From assembly GCA_026388185.1 (NCBI GenBank), contig JAPLKG010000002.1, forward strand, positions 62,001-126,000: 64,000 nucleotides of DNA. Reading direction: 5' to 3'. Made by a program: the position numbers and the translations under genes. This DNA comes from Candidatus Eisenbacteria bacterium (GTDB lineage: Bacteria; Eisenbacteria; RBG-16-71-46; JAFGJU01). Under the pieces are notes generated by a model, which ran no database searches, was not told where the DNA came from, and saw only the letters and a list, made by a program, of their open reading frames with translations. Positions 53,431 through 63,161 of the stretch are shown one piece after another (within the stretch, counting starts at the first letter, position 1; every line of letters begins with the position of its first letter).

Positions 53431-55593
53431 CTACATCAGTTTAAGCCTGCCTGTCCCGATGTTTTGGGCCCTGTCCCGGGCTCGGACAACGATCGTGTGC
53501 TCTCCAGGTGCAAGCGCCGGTCCGTGCGCGACCTCGCCGAGCACAAAGGAAAACTCTTCGCGCGGAGAGTCAAGTAGCCCGTCCGAGGACTGGACATTCC
53601 GCCACTCGCCTCCGTCCAGAGAATAGTCGAGCCCCACTATCGGACTCATGTTGTCTGAGACCCTGCCGCCTATTCTGACGCCGGCCTCTTCTCTCGCATA
53701 CTTGAGGCCGGAAACAGTCGGAGGGGTGTTGTCTATCTCGAAAGGCAGACTCACGCCCTCGGCAGTCAGCGCCTCCGAAGTCGTGTTGTCTGGTAAGTCA
53801 CTCGCCACTACCTTGAGCAGGTAGGTCCCGTCGGCAAAGGATCCGCTATTCCACGTGAAAATCGGCTCCTTGAAATCCTTTTCCAAAAGTCTCCAATTTG
53901 CCTCGTCGATTCCGCGACAGAAGATCGAGAAGATGAGCCTGTCACCATTGGCATCAGAAGCCTGCCAGACTGCGGTACGAAAAACCCTCGCCCAGGTCGC
54001 GTCCTCTGGGGCGCGTTCTTCCTCATCCGAGGTCAGAGAGTATTCCACCTTGATCCCGCCCGGAAGCGTCTGGGAAATCCTCTCCGGTATCTTGTCCATG
54101 CCGCCCCTCGAAAAAGCCACGCCCTGGGGTAACACCTGAACGGAGGTCACCGTAGGTGCGACATTCTTCTCGAGGTAGGATAGAGTCACCTTTCTGAACG
54201 AGGGCGAAGGTCTTCCGCTCGACGAACGCAGTGCGGCCTTCCATTGCAGAAATCTTCCCGGAAACGACTTCCCAACTTCTCCAGACGATGACAGCTCTTC
54301 ACCCCATTCACTCCAAGTCTTGTCCGGCTTCTCACAATTGCCCGATCTGACGGAAAACGCGAGAGAGGTCCCGGGCGGAACTTGCCCCTCCCAAGTGAGA
54401 CCCCCGCATCGTGAGACGCCGACGGCATCAAAAACATTGGACACAAGCGTGCCCTCTCTGCAAAAGGACGGTCCGGCAGAATAGACTCTGGCTCTGTTGC
54501 CCGTCGAGAAGACGAGGGCACGACCCACTCCAACAATGTCCAGAATCTGCGAATCGGCGACCTTCTCGAGAAGCTCCACCTTTCCGTTCACCAGGCCGTA
54601 AATGGTCCCCTCATCGCCGGTCCCCACGATCAGACTGTCCTTTCCGGCAAGATAAAGCGAATAGACGCTCGAACGCGAAGTCGTCCAGAGCTTGAGTGCA
54701 GTCCCGTCCTGCCATATCTTGTAGATGGCTGACATCAACTTCGTTTGCTCCTGGACCTCGGAGCCGGTGTCGTCCGACCCCGAATCTGTCTGCTGCGCGA
54801 CGCCTTTCCTGCTCTGAGACACCGCGACAGCGTACACCACTCCGTCTCCGTCCACCACAAGGTCTCGCACTTCCTTCTCGTCGCAATCGTAGAGAACCTG
54901 TCCCTTGCCCTGGTAGGAGACGGATATCACAAGGCCGCTTCCCTCCGTTCCCAGGATCAACTTTCCATCGACATACTTGGCACACATGACGTGCCTCTCG
55001 CCCGTCTCGTAGAAGAGCTCTCCTGAGCCGTCGGGCGTTATCCTGTAGACCCTGCCGTGATCGCCGGTCCCGGCGTACAGATTTCCTTTCTCATCGATGG
55101 CCAGACACCAGACGTAGCTTTCTCCGGTCTTGAAGAAGACGGAGCTCTCTCCGTTTGGGCTTATCTTGTAGACCAGACCTCCCGGCGAAGTACCTGCGTA
55201 CACGGCGCCGTTCTTGTCAACCGCAAGACTCAGGACTTCGAGCTCAGGGCTGTCCAGAACGAGAGACGTCTCGCCGCGTGCGTCAAATTTGTACACGTTG
55301 CCGCCGTCGCCGCTCCCTGCGTACAAGTTTCCCCTCGCATCCCTCGCGACGCACCAGAAGTAGCTTTCGTCGCCGCTAATGAGGCTGTCCAACTCGAGGG
55401 CGAGCGACACGACGTCGGATTGTCTGATGGACACGCATTCGGGAGTGCCGCTCAGAAATTCCGACGCCTTCTCGGTGGTCCAGAAGGACGTCTCTCTTGC
55501 CGCGATGGTGCCGGGCAGGCCCGCCACAACAGCGACCAGGATCAGAGATATTGACAGCGCTAGTTCCCAAGAACGAAGCTCTTTTGGCCTCAC
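53431..55593 (-). CDS. Secreted beta-propeller protein with C-terminal Ig-like domain
   Basis: A 720-residue secreted protein, role unknown. A signal peptide is followed by five or more propeller blades of about 40-45 residues with repeats such as GNLYAGSGDGGNVYK, GAVYAGTSPGGLVYK and GNLYAGTGDHGRVYR. This resembles NHL/two-component-regulator propellers. Beta-rich domains follow from ~400. An Ig-like fold with DNTPPTVSGLKY and SLDGGEWR lies near the end. GTG with GGAGGTAGAC starts it two bases after the S55 gene stop, so the two are coupled. No kinase or membrane domain is present. Confidence 0.88.
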   Translation of the reverse strand: MRPKELRSWELALSISLILVAVVAGLPGTIAARETSFWTTEKASEFLSGTPECVSIRQSDVVSLALELDSLISGDESYFWCVARDARGNLYAGSGDGGNVYKFDARGETSLVLDSPELEVLSLAVDKNGAVYAGTSPGGLVYKISPNGESSVFFKTGESYVWCLAIDEKGNLYAGTGDHGRVYRITPDGSGELFYETGERHVMCAKYVDGKLILGTEGSGLVISVSYQGKGQVLYDCDEKEVRDLVVDGDGVVYAVAVSQSRKGVAQQTDSGSDDTGSEVQEQTKLMSAIYKIWQDGTALKLWTTSRSSVYSLYLAGKDSLIVGTGDEGTIYGLVNGKVELLEKVADSQILDIVGVGRALVFSTGNRARVYSAGPSFCREGTLVSNVFDAVGVSRCGGLTWEGQVPPGTSLAFSVRSGNCEKPDKTWSEWGEELSSSGEVGKSFPGRFLQWKAALRSSSGRPSPSFRKVTLSYLEKNVAPTVTSVQVLPQGVAFSRGGMDKIPERISQTLPGGIKVEYSLTSDEEERAPEDATWARVFRTAVWQASDANGDRLIFSIFCRGIDEANWRLLEKDFKEPIFTWNSGSFADGTYLLKVVASDLPDNTTSEALTAEGVSLPFEIDNTPPTVSGLKYAREEAGVRIGGRVSDNMSPIVGLDYSLDGGEWRNVQSSDGLLDSPREEFSFVLGEVAHGPALAPGEHTIVVRARDRAQNIGTGRLKLM

Positions 55594-55595
55594 GT

Positions 55596-57377
55596 CTACC
55601 TCCCGGCCTTTTGATGCTTAATCTTCAAGCTCACCGATCGGCGCCCCTCCAGCGCGTAGTCGGTGTCCGACGCGACTGCGCCGAGTATTCCCAGCGGCGT
55701 CTCGGTGAGTGCACCTGAACGAGTCGAGCTATCCAGCACGCTGGAGAAAGAGGAAGGCGGCGATGGGAACGGCTTGCCTTCAATCCCTGCCTCCTCACTC
55801 CGCGCAGAAAGCACGCACTCGAGTCGATCCCCTCTCCCGGAACTCTCGATCTGTGACATCAACTGCTCCAGATTCGCCGGAGGAAGTCTCCTGTTCGTCG
55901 ACTGCTCTTCCCACACCCTCATTTCTGGAGCGGAACACACCAGGATTCGAGCGCGCTCCGCCTCGCACGTCAAGGGAACGACCAGACTGAACCGCCTCAA
56001 GAACACTTCCCCCCTGAACGGTTTTAGCTTGACGGTGACGCGTATCGAATCGCCGGGCATTACTTCCTCGGGGCGAACGGACACCTCTTCAATCGAAGCC
56101 ACCCTCTGCTCTCGCCGGACGAGCAGCGTGCAATCTATGCGACGGACGTCGGCCTCTTCGAACTGGTTGTTAAGGAGAGTTTCTACCGGCGCAGAAACCA
56201 TTTTCGAGATTGCCGAGGCAGGATCGGTAGTGAAAAGGACGTTCTCGTATTCCACCTCGTGTGTCGCCCCGTGCTTGTCGACGAACTCAATCTCGCCGGC
56301 TGCCTTTATGGTCATGTCTCCGACGGCGCCGCACAACGTGAGCGCCGCGCTGGTCGCGCTCCATCCCACAAGCATTCCGGTGAGGAGCTTGTTTTTCACT
56401 ACGTCGAAGTGAAACGTCCTTTCGCCCCCCGTCCCGGTCTTCACAACGACGCCCACCGGTACTAGAGAAGGAACGGATCCAATCTCGCCTAAGACCCCCG
56501 AGAGACTCTCACCGGTTATCTTTCCCACCATCCGCAACGGAGACGCAAGTTTCACCGAGCCCGCAAGGCTCGGGAGCACCGTGTGCACGTACGCGGTACT
56601 CATGGGGATCCCGGCGAGATTTCCGAGCATGAGCCCGTGGCCGAAACCAAGTACTCTTGCCCCTTCCGTGTACGTCACGGTCCCTATGGCCGCCACGACA
56701 CCGTCTCCCCTCACGAACTGCGCCGCCATCGCGGCCCCCGGGACGAGCGTATCGCCTTCGACCGATCCTCCGGCGCCGCCGGTTTGTGCCACCACCATGT
56801 TGAGGCCGCTCGCCTCCTGTTCTATCACGCGCAGAACCGCTGGATGAAAGCCCGAAACCAGGAGCGGCGTCTCAATCGCCTTCATCGTCCCCGCAGGGAT
56901 TTCCCAGTCGCCCGAACTCAAGTCATTCCGGCTCCTCGGCTGGGCCGAGCCTGAGCCGATTCCCGCGGTCTCAAGCCCCAGCATCTCCTTTATCGGCGTG
57001 ACCCCGACGATAGGCTCTTTTGAGAAAGCCCAGGTGTACGCCATGGCCCCGATCAATTTGCCTTCGACGTAAACAGGCGTTCCACTCATGCCGGCTGCGA
57101 TTCCTGCGTTATCCACTTGTGGCCCCGACGCTCTCGCAAGTATGAGGTCTCCCCCAGGTCTCCAATTGCGGAGCACCCCGAGTATTTCAACGTCAAATTC
57201 CTCAATTCTCGAGCCCAAGAACACGCTCTTTGCCTTCCCCTTCATCCCGGGACGTATTTCATCCAGATTCATGAAGGACGCATCGACAGCCGCGGTCGGC
57301 CCCGGCGCACACACCACGAAGCAGCCAAAGAGAAAGACTTGAACGACCAGTCTTGTGACCCAGAGCCCTTTTCTCAT
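55596..57377 (-). CDS. SpoIVB-like S55 family protein with permuted catalytic segments
   Basis: A 593-residue exported protein (signal peptide ending near TAAVDA). The S55 nucleophile segment GIAAGMSGTPVYVEGKLIGA is at residues ~92-111 (Ser98) preceded by EEFDVEILGV. The His segment IGTVTYTEGARVLGFGHG is at ~231-248 (His247) and is followed by RMVGKITGESLSGVLGEIG. In SpoIVB the His segment precedes the Ser segment, so the order here is reversed. The usual Asp position appears to be Ser. Beta-rich domains fill the C-terminal half. It could be a protease or an autocleaving scaffold. The propeller gene follows two bases later. Confidence 0.85.
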   Translation of the reverse strand: MRKGLWVTRLVVQVFLFGCFVVCAPGPTAAVDASFMNLDEIRPGMKGKAKSVFLGSRIEEFDVEILGVLRNWRPGGDLILARASGPQVDNAGIAAGMSGTPVYVEGKLIGAMAYTWAFSKEPIVGVTPIKEMLGLETAGIGSGSAQPRSRNDLSSGDWEIPAGTMKAIETPLLVSGFHPAVLRVIEQEASGLNMVVAQTGGAGGSVEGDTLVPGAAMAAQFVRGDGVVAAIGTVTYTEGARVLGFGHGLMLGNLAGIPMSTAYVHTVLPSLAGSVKLASPLRMVGKITGESLSGVLGEIGSVPSLVPVGVVVKTGTGGERTFHFDVVKNKLLTGMLVGWSATSAALTLCGAVGDMTIKAAGEIEFVDKHGATHEVEYENVLFTTDPASAISKMVSAPVETLLNNQFEEADVRRIDCTLLVRREQRVASIEEVSVRPEEVMPGDSIRVTVKLKPFRGEVFLRRFSLVVPLTCEAERARILVCSAPEMRVWEEQSTNRRLPPANLEQLMSQIESSGRGDRLECVLSARSEEAGIEGKPFPSPPSSFSSVLDSSTRSGALTETPLGILGAVASDTDYALEGRRSVSLKIKHQKAGR

Positions 57378-57485
57378 TCTCACCGTCCTGTCACAGTACG
57401 GCCTTCACCACGCACGCAGCGGTTGTGCTTCGCAGTTGAAAGCCCTCCGTCACCGTTTCTCATTCACGGGCGAGTTCGTCCCGAG

Positions 57486-58616
57486 TCATTTCCGCTCAAG
57501 AGTGTCGACGTTGACGACCTCGTACCTTCGCGTACCCATTCCCAACTCCTCGGCGTACTCTATTTGTCTCTCGCCCTCTATCTCCAGTCTCAGGCCCTTG
57601 AACTTGTCCGCGCCGGGACCCACGTCGGGCCCGAGCCCCGAACCCGGCAGGGCCGGCTGGGCGTTGACCATGTCGAGCGACGCCTGCTCCACCGCGACCG
57701 GATCGATCGAGCCAAGAATCCCGACGTTCGGGACAATCGCGTTGTCGCTCCAGCCGAGGCAATCGCAATCGGGCGTCACATCGAGCACAAAATTGAAGAA
57801 CGCGGCTCTTCCCTTCTTGTTCTCGAGCACGCCGTAGGCGGTCTCAACGATTTTCTCGCAAAGGTTCCGAGGTGATTCGTTCCACAGTATTCTGAGAGCT
57901 CGCTCCGGACACACGGAAATGCACTCGCCGCAGCCCGAGCACTTCGAGTAGTCGAACGTCGCCTTTTGCGCCACAATCCTTATTGCGCTCGACGGACAGT
58001 CTTCAACGCACCTGGCGCATCCCGTGCACGAGCCCTTGTCCCTGAATTCCGGTTTCACAACGGCGTGCATCTTCTGTTTCGCGCTTCTCGAGCCGAGACC
58101 CATCCCGATGTTCTTAAAAGTACCCCCGAATCCCGTACCAAGGTGTCCCTTGAAGTGAGAAATGCAGAATAGGGCGTGCGCGTGGTGTGCGTTTGCGCCG
58201 TACCGGACTTTCTTGAAATGCTTCAGCCCCACCTCGACTTCGACGTAATCCCGCGACGCTATTCCGTCTGCTATCACGATGGGAGCCCCGATGGTGGCGT
58301 GACTGAACCCGTGCCGGACCGCCAGATTGAGATGGTCTATGCCGTTACTCCGCTCACCCAGGTAGAGTGTGCAGGAGTCGGTCAGAAAAGGCTTTCCCCC
58401 CCCTTCCTTGATCCAGTCCACCGCCTTCCGCACAAAGATGGGATGAACGAACGTGGTGCATCCTTCCTCGCCGAAAGTCAACTTTACGGCGACAAGATCT
58501 CCTCTTTCAAAGATGTTCAACGACATGGCCTCGAGCATGCCACCGAACCTTGCCACAAGACCTCTGTTCGTTTTCGACCTGACCGGGGCGAAATAGACCT
58601 TAGCGACTTCCGGCAA
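57486..58616 (-). CDS. DUF362 protein with two 4Fe-4S ferredoxin clusters
   Basis: A cytoplasmic iron-sulfur protein of 376 residues. The DUF362 region occupies most of it. In the middle are two cluster motifs, CTGCARCVEDCP and CSGCGECISVCP (about 190-230). The family's reaction is not known to me; members are often near redox or uncharacterised operons. The start is TTG with a strong GGAGGTGGAG. It overlaps the TIM-barrel gene by 17 bases, so the two are coupled. Confidence 0.92.
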   Translation of the reverse strand: MPEVAKVYFAPVRSKTNRGLVARFGGMLEAMSLNIFERGDLVAVKLTFGEEGCTTFVHPIFVRKAVDWIKEGGGKPFLTDSCTLYLGERSNGIDHLNLAVRHGFSHATIGAPIVIADGIASRDYVEVEVGLKHFKKVRYGANAHHAHALFCISHFKGHLGTGFGGTFKNIGMGLGSRSAKQKMHAVVKPEFRDKGSCTGCARCVEDCPSSAIRIVAQKATFDYSKCSGCGECISVCPERALRILWNESPRNLCEKIVETAYGVLENKKGRAAFFNFVLDVTPDCDCLGWSDNAIVPNVGILGSIDPVAVEQASLDMVNAQPALPGSGLGPDVGPGADKFKGLRLEIEGERQIEYAEELGMGTRRYEVVNVDTLERK

Positions 58617-59406
58617 GCTTCTCCACCTCCTCGAAAAGTTTCTTCAGGAATCTAATCCCTCTCTTCGCCGCCTCGATGTTGAGACTCTCGTCCATGAGAA
58701 TCCCTTGATACTGCACCTCAACGAGTCTCGTCACGACTTCTCTCCAGTGAATGTTGCCTTTCCCTATCTCCAGGTGGTCGTCCCTGACTCCACGGTTGTC
58801 GTGTACGTGAACGTGAGCCACGAGGTCGCGGCCGAAGTGCTCCAGCATCTTCTCCGGCAAGACCGTGGTCGTGTTGGCGTGGCCGACGTCGAACGTTACT
58901 CCGGCTCCTTCCAAGCCCTCCACCAGATGCATGACGCCCGACGCAAGACTCCTATCCAAGAAGGGAAAACCCGAAGGCATGTTCTCGACACATACCCTGA
59001 TGCCCCTTGGCCTCGCGAAAATGTGGATCTCCTCAAGAGATTCCTTCTCGAGCGCTCTGATCTTCTCACGCTCCTCGATGGAGCCCCGCGTACCGGGGCT
59101 CGGATGGACGACTATGATCGAGGCCTCGATCACGGAACCCACCTCGATCGCCTCGAGTATGCGTCCCACGCTCTGCTTTCTCAGTGAATAGTCCAGCGCG
59201 CCAATGTCCGTCGACGTGAATGGAGAATGCACCGTGTATTCCACGCCGAGGGCCTTCCTGACGGACTGAAGAAACCGCGTGTTTATGTCGAGCGGCGTTG
59301 CGTAGGGGCTGTCGCAGACTATCTCGACCGCCTCGAAACTGTCCTTGGCCCCATCGAAAAACTCCTCGACCCTGCCTTTCATGAGCGTTGAAGCGCCGAA
59401 TTTCAT
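58600..59406 (-). CDS. TIM-barrel sugar-phosphate isomerase/epimerase-like protein
   Basis: Belongs to the AP endonuclease 2/xylose isomerase-like barrel superfamily. The metal-site residues appear in CVENMPSG, FDVGHANT and HVHDNRG, and HSPFTSTD is near the start. The substrate is unknown. The ATG giving MKFGASTLM has GGAGG upstream; an in-frame start twenty codons earlier is inside mutS. It ends inside the start of the DUF362 gene. Confidence 0.9.
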   Translation of the reverse strand: MKFGASTLMKGRVEEFFDGAKDSFEAVEIVCDSPYATPLDINTRFLQSVRKALGVEYTVHSPFTSTDIGALDYSLRKQSVGRILEAIEVGSVIEASIIVVHPSPGTRGSIEEREKIRALEKESLEEIHIFARPRGIRVCVENMPSGFPFLDRSLASGVMHLVEGLEGAGVTFDVGHANTTTVLPEKMLEHFGRDLVAHVHVHDNRGVRDDHLEIGKGNIHWREVVTRLVEVQYQGILMDESLNIEAAKRGIRFLKKLFEEVEKLAGSR

Positions 59407-59431
59407 CCTCGCAATCCTCCGAGTCGCCCTT

Positions 59432-62035
59432 CTATTCCTTGTCGGCCACGTGAGCCGTTCTTGCATACTTCCGCTTCAGTTCGTCGAGCACGCGCAGCGC
59501 TTCCAGGGGTGTCATGCATTCCGTGTCCATCCCGGCAAGCTCCTTCACCATAGACCTCGCGCTTTCGGCGAAGAGGTCAAGCTGATCACCGGGTATTACT
59601 GCCTCCGCCCTACCCAGCGGGCTCGGCCCGCCATTTTCGAGGGACGCGAGTATTTCCTTCGCCCTTTGCACGACAGGCTCAGGCAAGCCGGCCAGCCTCG
59701 CGACCTGGATTCCATAGCTCCTGTCCGACGCCCCCTCGACGACCTTCCTCACGAAAACTATCCTGTCGCCCCATTCCTTGACAAGCACGTTGATGTTCCT
59801 GACTCGTTCCATCTGCGATGCAAGTGCGGTCAGCTCACGGTAGTGCGTCGCGAACAAGGTTCTGGGCCCCAGCCTCTGAAGATACTCGAGCACGGCCCAC
59901 GCGATGCTCATCCCGTCAAACGTGCTGGTGCCCCTGCCTATTTCATCAAGCACGACGAGGCTTCTTGCGGTACAGTTATTGAGAATGCTCGCGGTCTCGC
60001 TCATCTCTGCGAAGAACGTCGAGCGCCCCCTGGCAATGTCGTCCGACGCACCCAACCTGCAGAACACCCTGTCCACTACTCCGATCTCGGCAAGATTCGC
60101 CGGAACAAAACCGCCCATCTGAGCGAGCACGACCGCGAGTGCTATTTGTCTCGTGTACGTGGACTTCCCTGCCATGTTCGGACCCGTGACGATCAAGACC
60201 TGTGCATTTTCGCCGTCCATGTCCACGTCGTTCGGCACGAACCCCTCGTCTTCGAGCATCGCCTCGACAACCGGGTGTCTCGAGTCGCGCAACAATATTC
60301 TTGTGTCCTCACGCATCTGGGGCCTCACGTATCCTCTATCGAGGGCGACGCGAGACAACGACAGGAGCAAGTCTGCCTCCGCAACTGCTGCCGCCGCCTC
60401 GAGAAGAGCGGCGGAGGCTTGGGACACCCTCTCCTGAAGCTCTCCCAGCAACCCGAGCTCGATCTCGAGTTCCCGCTCCTCCGCACCAAGGACGAGGCTT
60501 TCCCTCTCCTTGAGTTCTGCGGTTATGAAACGCTCCGCATTCACGAGGGTTTGCCTTCTCACGTAATCAGACGGAACACGCGAGAGATTGGCTTTCGTCA
60601 CCTCTATGTAGTAACCGAACACTTTGTTGTATCCGACCTTGAGCGTGTTTATCCCCGTTCTCTTCCTCTCTCTTTCCTGAAGCGACCTTATCCATTGCTT
60701 CGCCTCGAAAGAGGAATCCCTTACGCCGTCAAGCTCTTCGCAAAAACCCGGCCGGATGAACCCGGGAACTCGTGCCATCAGCGGCGCGTCTTCCACGAGC
60801 GCCCTCTCTATGACCGAGGCAAGCTCGTCGGTCTCGCCTATTCTGCCGCCGAGCGCCTTGAGAAGAGAGCTGCCGGCGCGCGTCAGGATTTCCCGGATCC
60901 CCGGTAGCCTTCTCATGCACTTGCCGAGCGACACCACGTCCCGCGGACCGCCCTTCCGATTCACGATCCTGCTCAAGAGCCGTTCGACGTCCAGAAGTCC
61001 TGCGAGCGCCTCAACGAGCGTTTCTCTGGTCCGCGCGTCGGACGCCAGCTCACTGACAGACTCGTGCCGCTCCGATATGACCTCCACGCGCGCGAGCGGC
61101 CTCAAGATAGTCATTCGAAGAAATCTCGAGCCCATCGCCGTCTCGGTTCTCCTTATGGTTCCAAGCAAGGAGCCATCTTCGTTGCCCGTCCGAATCGACT
61201 GGACGAGCTCAAGATTGCGGATCGTTGTGTCGTCCATCATAAGAAAATCGCGCTGCCTGTATCTCGTCAACTTGAAAATCTGCTTGAGTCGCGTTCCCTT
61301 GAGCTCCTTCAGGTACGCCAGCAATGCTCCTGCCGCCACGGCGCCGGCGTCGTCCCCGTCGAAGCCAAACGATCCCAGCGAGGAGGTCCCGAAGTGCGCC
61401 TCGAGCTGGGAACAGGCGGCGTGCGCACTGAACTGCCAGCCTTCTCTCTCCGTGATCCTCGCCGCAGAGTGCCCCTTCAGTCTTTCCGACAGAAGGCGCG
61501 CGAGATCTGAACCCTCTGGCACGACGATCTCGGCCGGAGAGAGCCTCTCGATTTCCTCGATGGCCTCACCAAGTTTCATTTCACTAGCTTCAAACTCACC
61601 CGTTGAAACGTCTGCGACCGCAAAACCGCACGGCTCCCCTGCGGCCACGGCCACGACGTGATTGTTCTTCCCTGCTTCGAGCAGCGAGTCCGAAAGCACG
61701 GTCCCGGGAGTGACGACTTCGACCACTTGCCTGGCGACAAGCTTCTTACTCTTGTCCGGCTCTTCGATCTGATCACATATTGCCACACTGTGGCCGTTCT
61801 GTATCAGTTTGGATATGTACCGCTCGGCGCTGTGCCACGGAATCCCGGCGAGAGGAATCTTCCCCTCTTCGTCTCTGTCTCGAGACGTGAGAGCGAGCCC
61901 CAGCACTTTCGAGGCGGTAATCGCATCGTCGTAGAAGGTCTCGTAGAAATCTCCCATCCTGAAGAGGAGAATGCAGTCGCGATGTTTCTCCTTGATCCGG
62001 CTGTACTGACGCATCATCGGAGTTTGCTTCTTCAC
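59432..62035 (-). CDS. mutS: DNA mismatch repair protein MutS
   Basis: Recognises mismatches and recruits MutL. The N-terminal mismatch-binding motif is MGDFYETFYDDA (Phe-x-Glu). The ATPase domain has GPNMAGKSTYTRQIAL, FFAEMSETASILNN and VVLDEIGRGTSTFDG. The start is uncertain: GTG giving VKKQTPMMRQYSRIKEKH is preferred, as MutS family N-termini begin near there; upstream TTG is possible. Length ~867 is normal. Confidence 0.97.
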   Translation of the reverse strand: MKKQTPMMRQYSRIKEKHRDCILLFRMGDFYETFYDDAITASKVLGLALTSRDRDEEGKIPLAGIPWHSAERYISKLIQNGHSVAICDQIEEPDKSKKLVARQVVEVVTPGTVLSDSLLEAGKNNHVVAVAAGEPCGFAVADVSTGEFEASEMKLGEAIEEIERLSPAEIVVPEGSDLARLLSERLKGHSAARITEREGWQFSAHAACSQLEAHFGTSSLGSFGFDGDDAGAVAAGALLAYLKELKGTRLKQIFKLTRYRQRDFLMMDDTTIRNLELVQSIRTGNEDGSLLGTIRRTETAMGSRFLRMTILRPLARVEVISERHESVSELASDARTRETLVEALAGLLDVERLLSRIVNRKGGPRDVVSLGKCMRRLPGIREILTRAGSSLLKALGGRIGETDELASVIERALVEDAPLMARVPGFIRPGFCEELDGVRDSSFEAKQWIRSLQERERKRTGINTLKVGYNKVFGYYIEVTKANLSRVPSDYVRRQTLVNAERFITAELKERESLVLGAEERELEIELGLLGELQERVSQASAALLEAAAAVAEADLLLSLSRVALDRGYVRPQMREDTRILLRDSRHPVVEAMLEDEGFVPNDVDMDGENAQVLIVTGPNMAGKSTYTRQIALAVVLAQMGGFVPANLAEIGVVDRVFCRLGASDDIARGRSTFFAEMSETASILNNCTARSLVVLDEIGRGTSTFDGMSIAWAVLEYLQRLGPRTLFATHYRELTALASQMERVRNINVLVKEWGDRIVFVRKVVEGASDRSYGIQVARLAGLPEPVVQRAKEILASLENGGPSPLGRAEAVIPGDQLDLFAESARSMVKELAGMDTECMTPLEALRVLDELKRKYARTAHVADKE

Positions 62036-62142
62036 CGAGCACCGCCAATCTGTTTTCGAGACGCTTCGGCATTCTCTCGAGAAGCCAAATCGTGGGAAAG
62101 AGCGCAGTCTCTTGCGGGGCAACTTGGCTGCGCAAGCCTAAG

Positions 62143-63150
62143 TCACTTTGCAACTATGCTGTAGGAGAGACCGAGGCGAGCCCGAAGCTCTTTGCCCTTG
62201 CGCTCGGCGGCCTCCCTCGTAGGAAAATCTCCCAAGCCTACTACGTAGAGAACTCTTCCGCCGCGCTCCTCTTGCACTATTACGACCTCAGTCACACCTT
62301 CGTCTCTCAGCAGGGACGCCAGCCCGTTTGCGTTGGTTTCCTGACTGAAAGCACCCAGCTGTAGCGTGTAATTGCCGGCCTGCGTCGAGACGGCCTTTGC
62401 CTTTCCTGCGTCCCTTGTCCTCTCACGGACAAGCGTGGCCTCGGAGGTCGCAGGAAACTCTCGTCGAAGCCTCGCGTAAAGGGCGAGCGCCTCGTTCTGC
62501 CGCCCGAGCTTGTCGAGGCAGACTCCCGCGCCATAGAGCGCACAGGGGAGCCAGTCGCTCCGGCCGAACTTCGTCACAATTCGTGTGTACTCCGAAAGGG
62601 CCAGAGAGTAGTTTCCCTCGGCCCTGAGACAATCACCTACCCCGAGTGTCGCCGGTACCACGAGGCCTGTTCCTGCGTCGTCCGCCTTCACGGCTTCGAA
62701 GTGTGGTATCGCCTTTGCGGGATCGCCGGCTCCCTCCAGTGAGAGGCCCAGCCAATAGACCGCCGTCACGCGTTCTCTCTTGGATGGTTTGAGATCTCTC
62801 GCCTTCTCAAAGTGCTTCACGGCTCCCAAGTAACTGCCAAGCGCGTAGTAGTGAAGACCGAGTTCCGTCTCGGCGCGCCAACGAAGCGGGTGGCCGGGAA
62901 ACTCCGACACAAAACGCTCGAGCAGGCCCAATGCGCGTTTTCCGTTCTCTTCGCACAGGCCCTGGATCAACAGAGCCTCGCCCCTGGCCTTCTGATCCTG
63001 CGAACTCGCCAGGACACTCGTCGCGATCTCCCTGGCCCGGTCTCTCTCACCCTTGCCCAGTAGCTCCCAGGCCTTCGCGAGTTCCTGAGCGCCTGCCAGG
63101 GACTGAAGCGCGACCAGCAGTCCTATCGAAAGCAAGATCACTTTCTTCAC
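62143..63150 (-). CDS. Exported TPR protein with C-terminal SPOR domain
   Basis: It has a signal peptide (VKKVILLSIGLLVALQSLAGAQE), then several TPR repeats (YYALGSYLGAVKHFEKARDL, GDPAKAIPHFEAVK, GRQNEALALYARL) and a final SPOR domain from ~257 (YTLQLGAFSQETNANGLASLL). SPOR domains bind denuded peptidoglycan at division sites, so a periplasmic envelope role is likely. The GTG start follows TAGGGGTG and lies 11 bases after the upstream stop; earlier starts would overlap the LapB-like gene. Confidence 0.88.
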   Translation of the reverse strand: MKKVILLSIGLLVALQSLAGAQELAKAWELLGKGERDRAREIATSVLASSQDQKARGEALLIQGLCEENGKRALGLLERFVSEFPGHPLRWRAETELGLHYYALGSYLGAVKHFEKARDLKPSKRERVTAVYWLGLSLEGAGDPAKAIPHFEAVKADDAGTGLVVPATLGVGDCLRAEGNYSLALSEYTRIVTKFGRSDWLPCALYGAGVCLDKLGRQNEALALYARLRREFPATSEATLVRERTRDAGKAKAVSTQAGNYTLQLGAFSQETNANGLASLLRDEGVTEVVIVQEERGGRVLYVVGLGDFPTREAAERKGKELRARLGLSYSIVAK

Positions 63151-63161
63151 CGAAGGCACCC

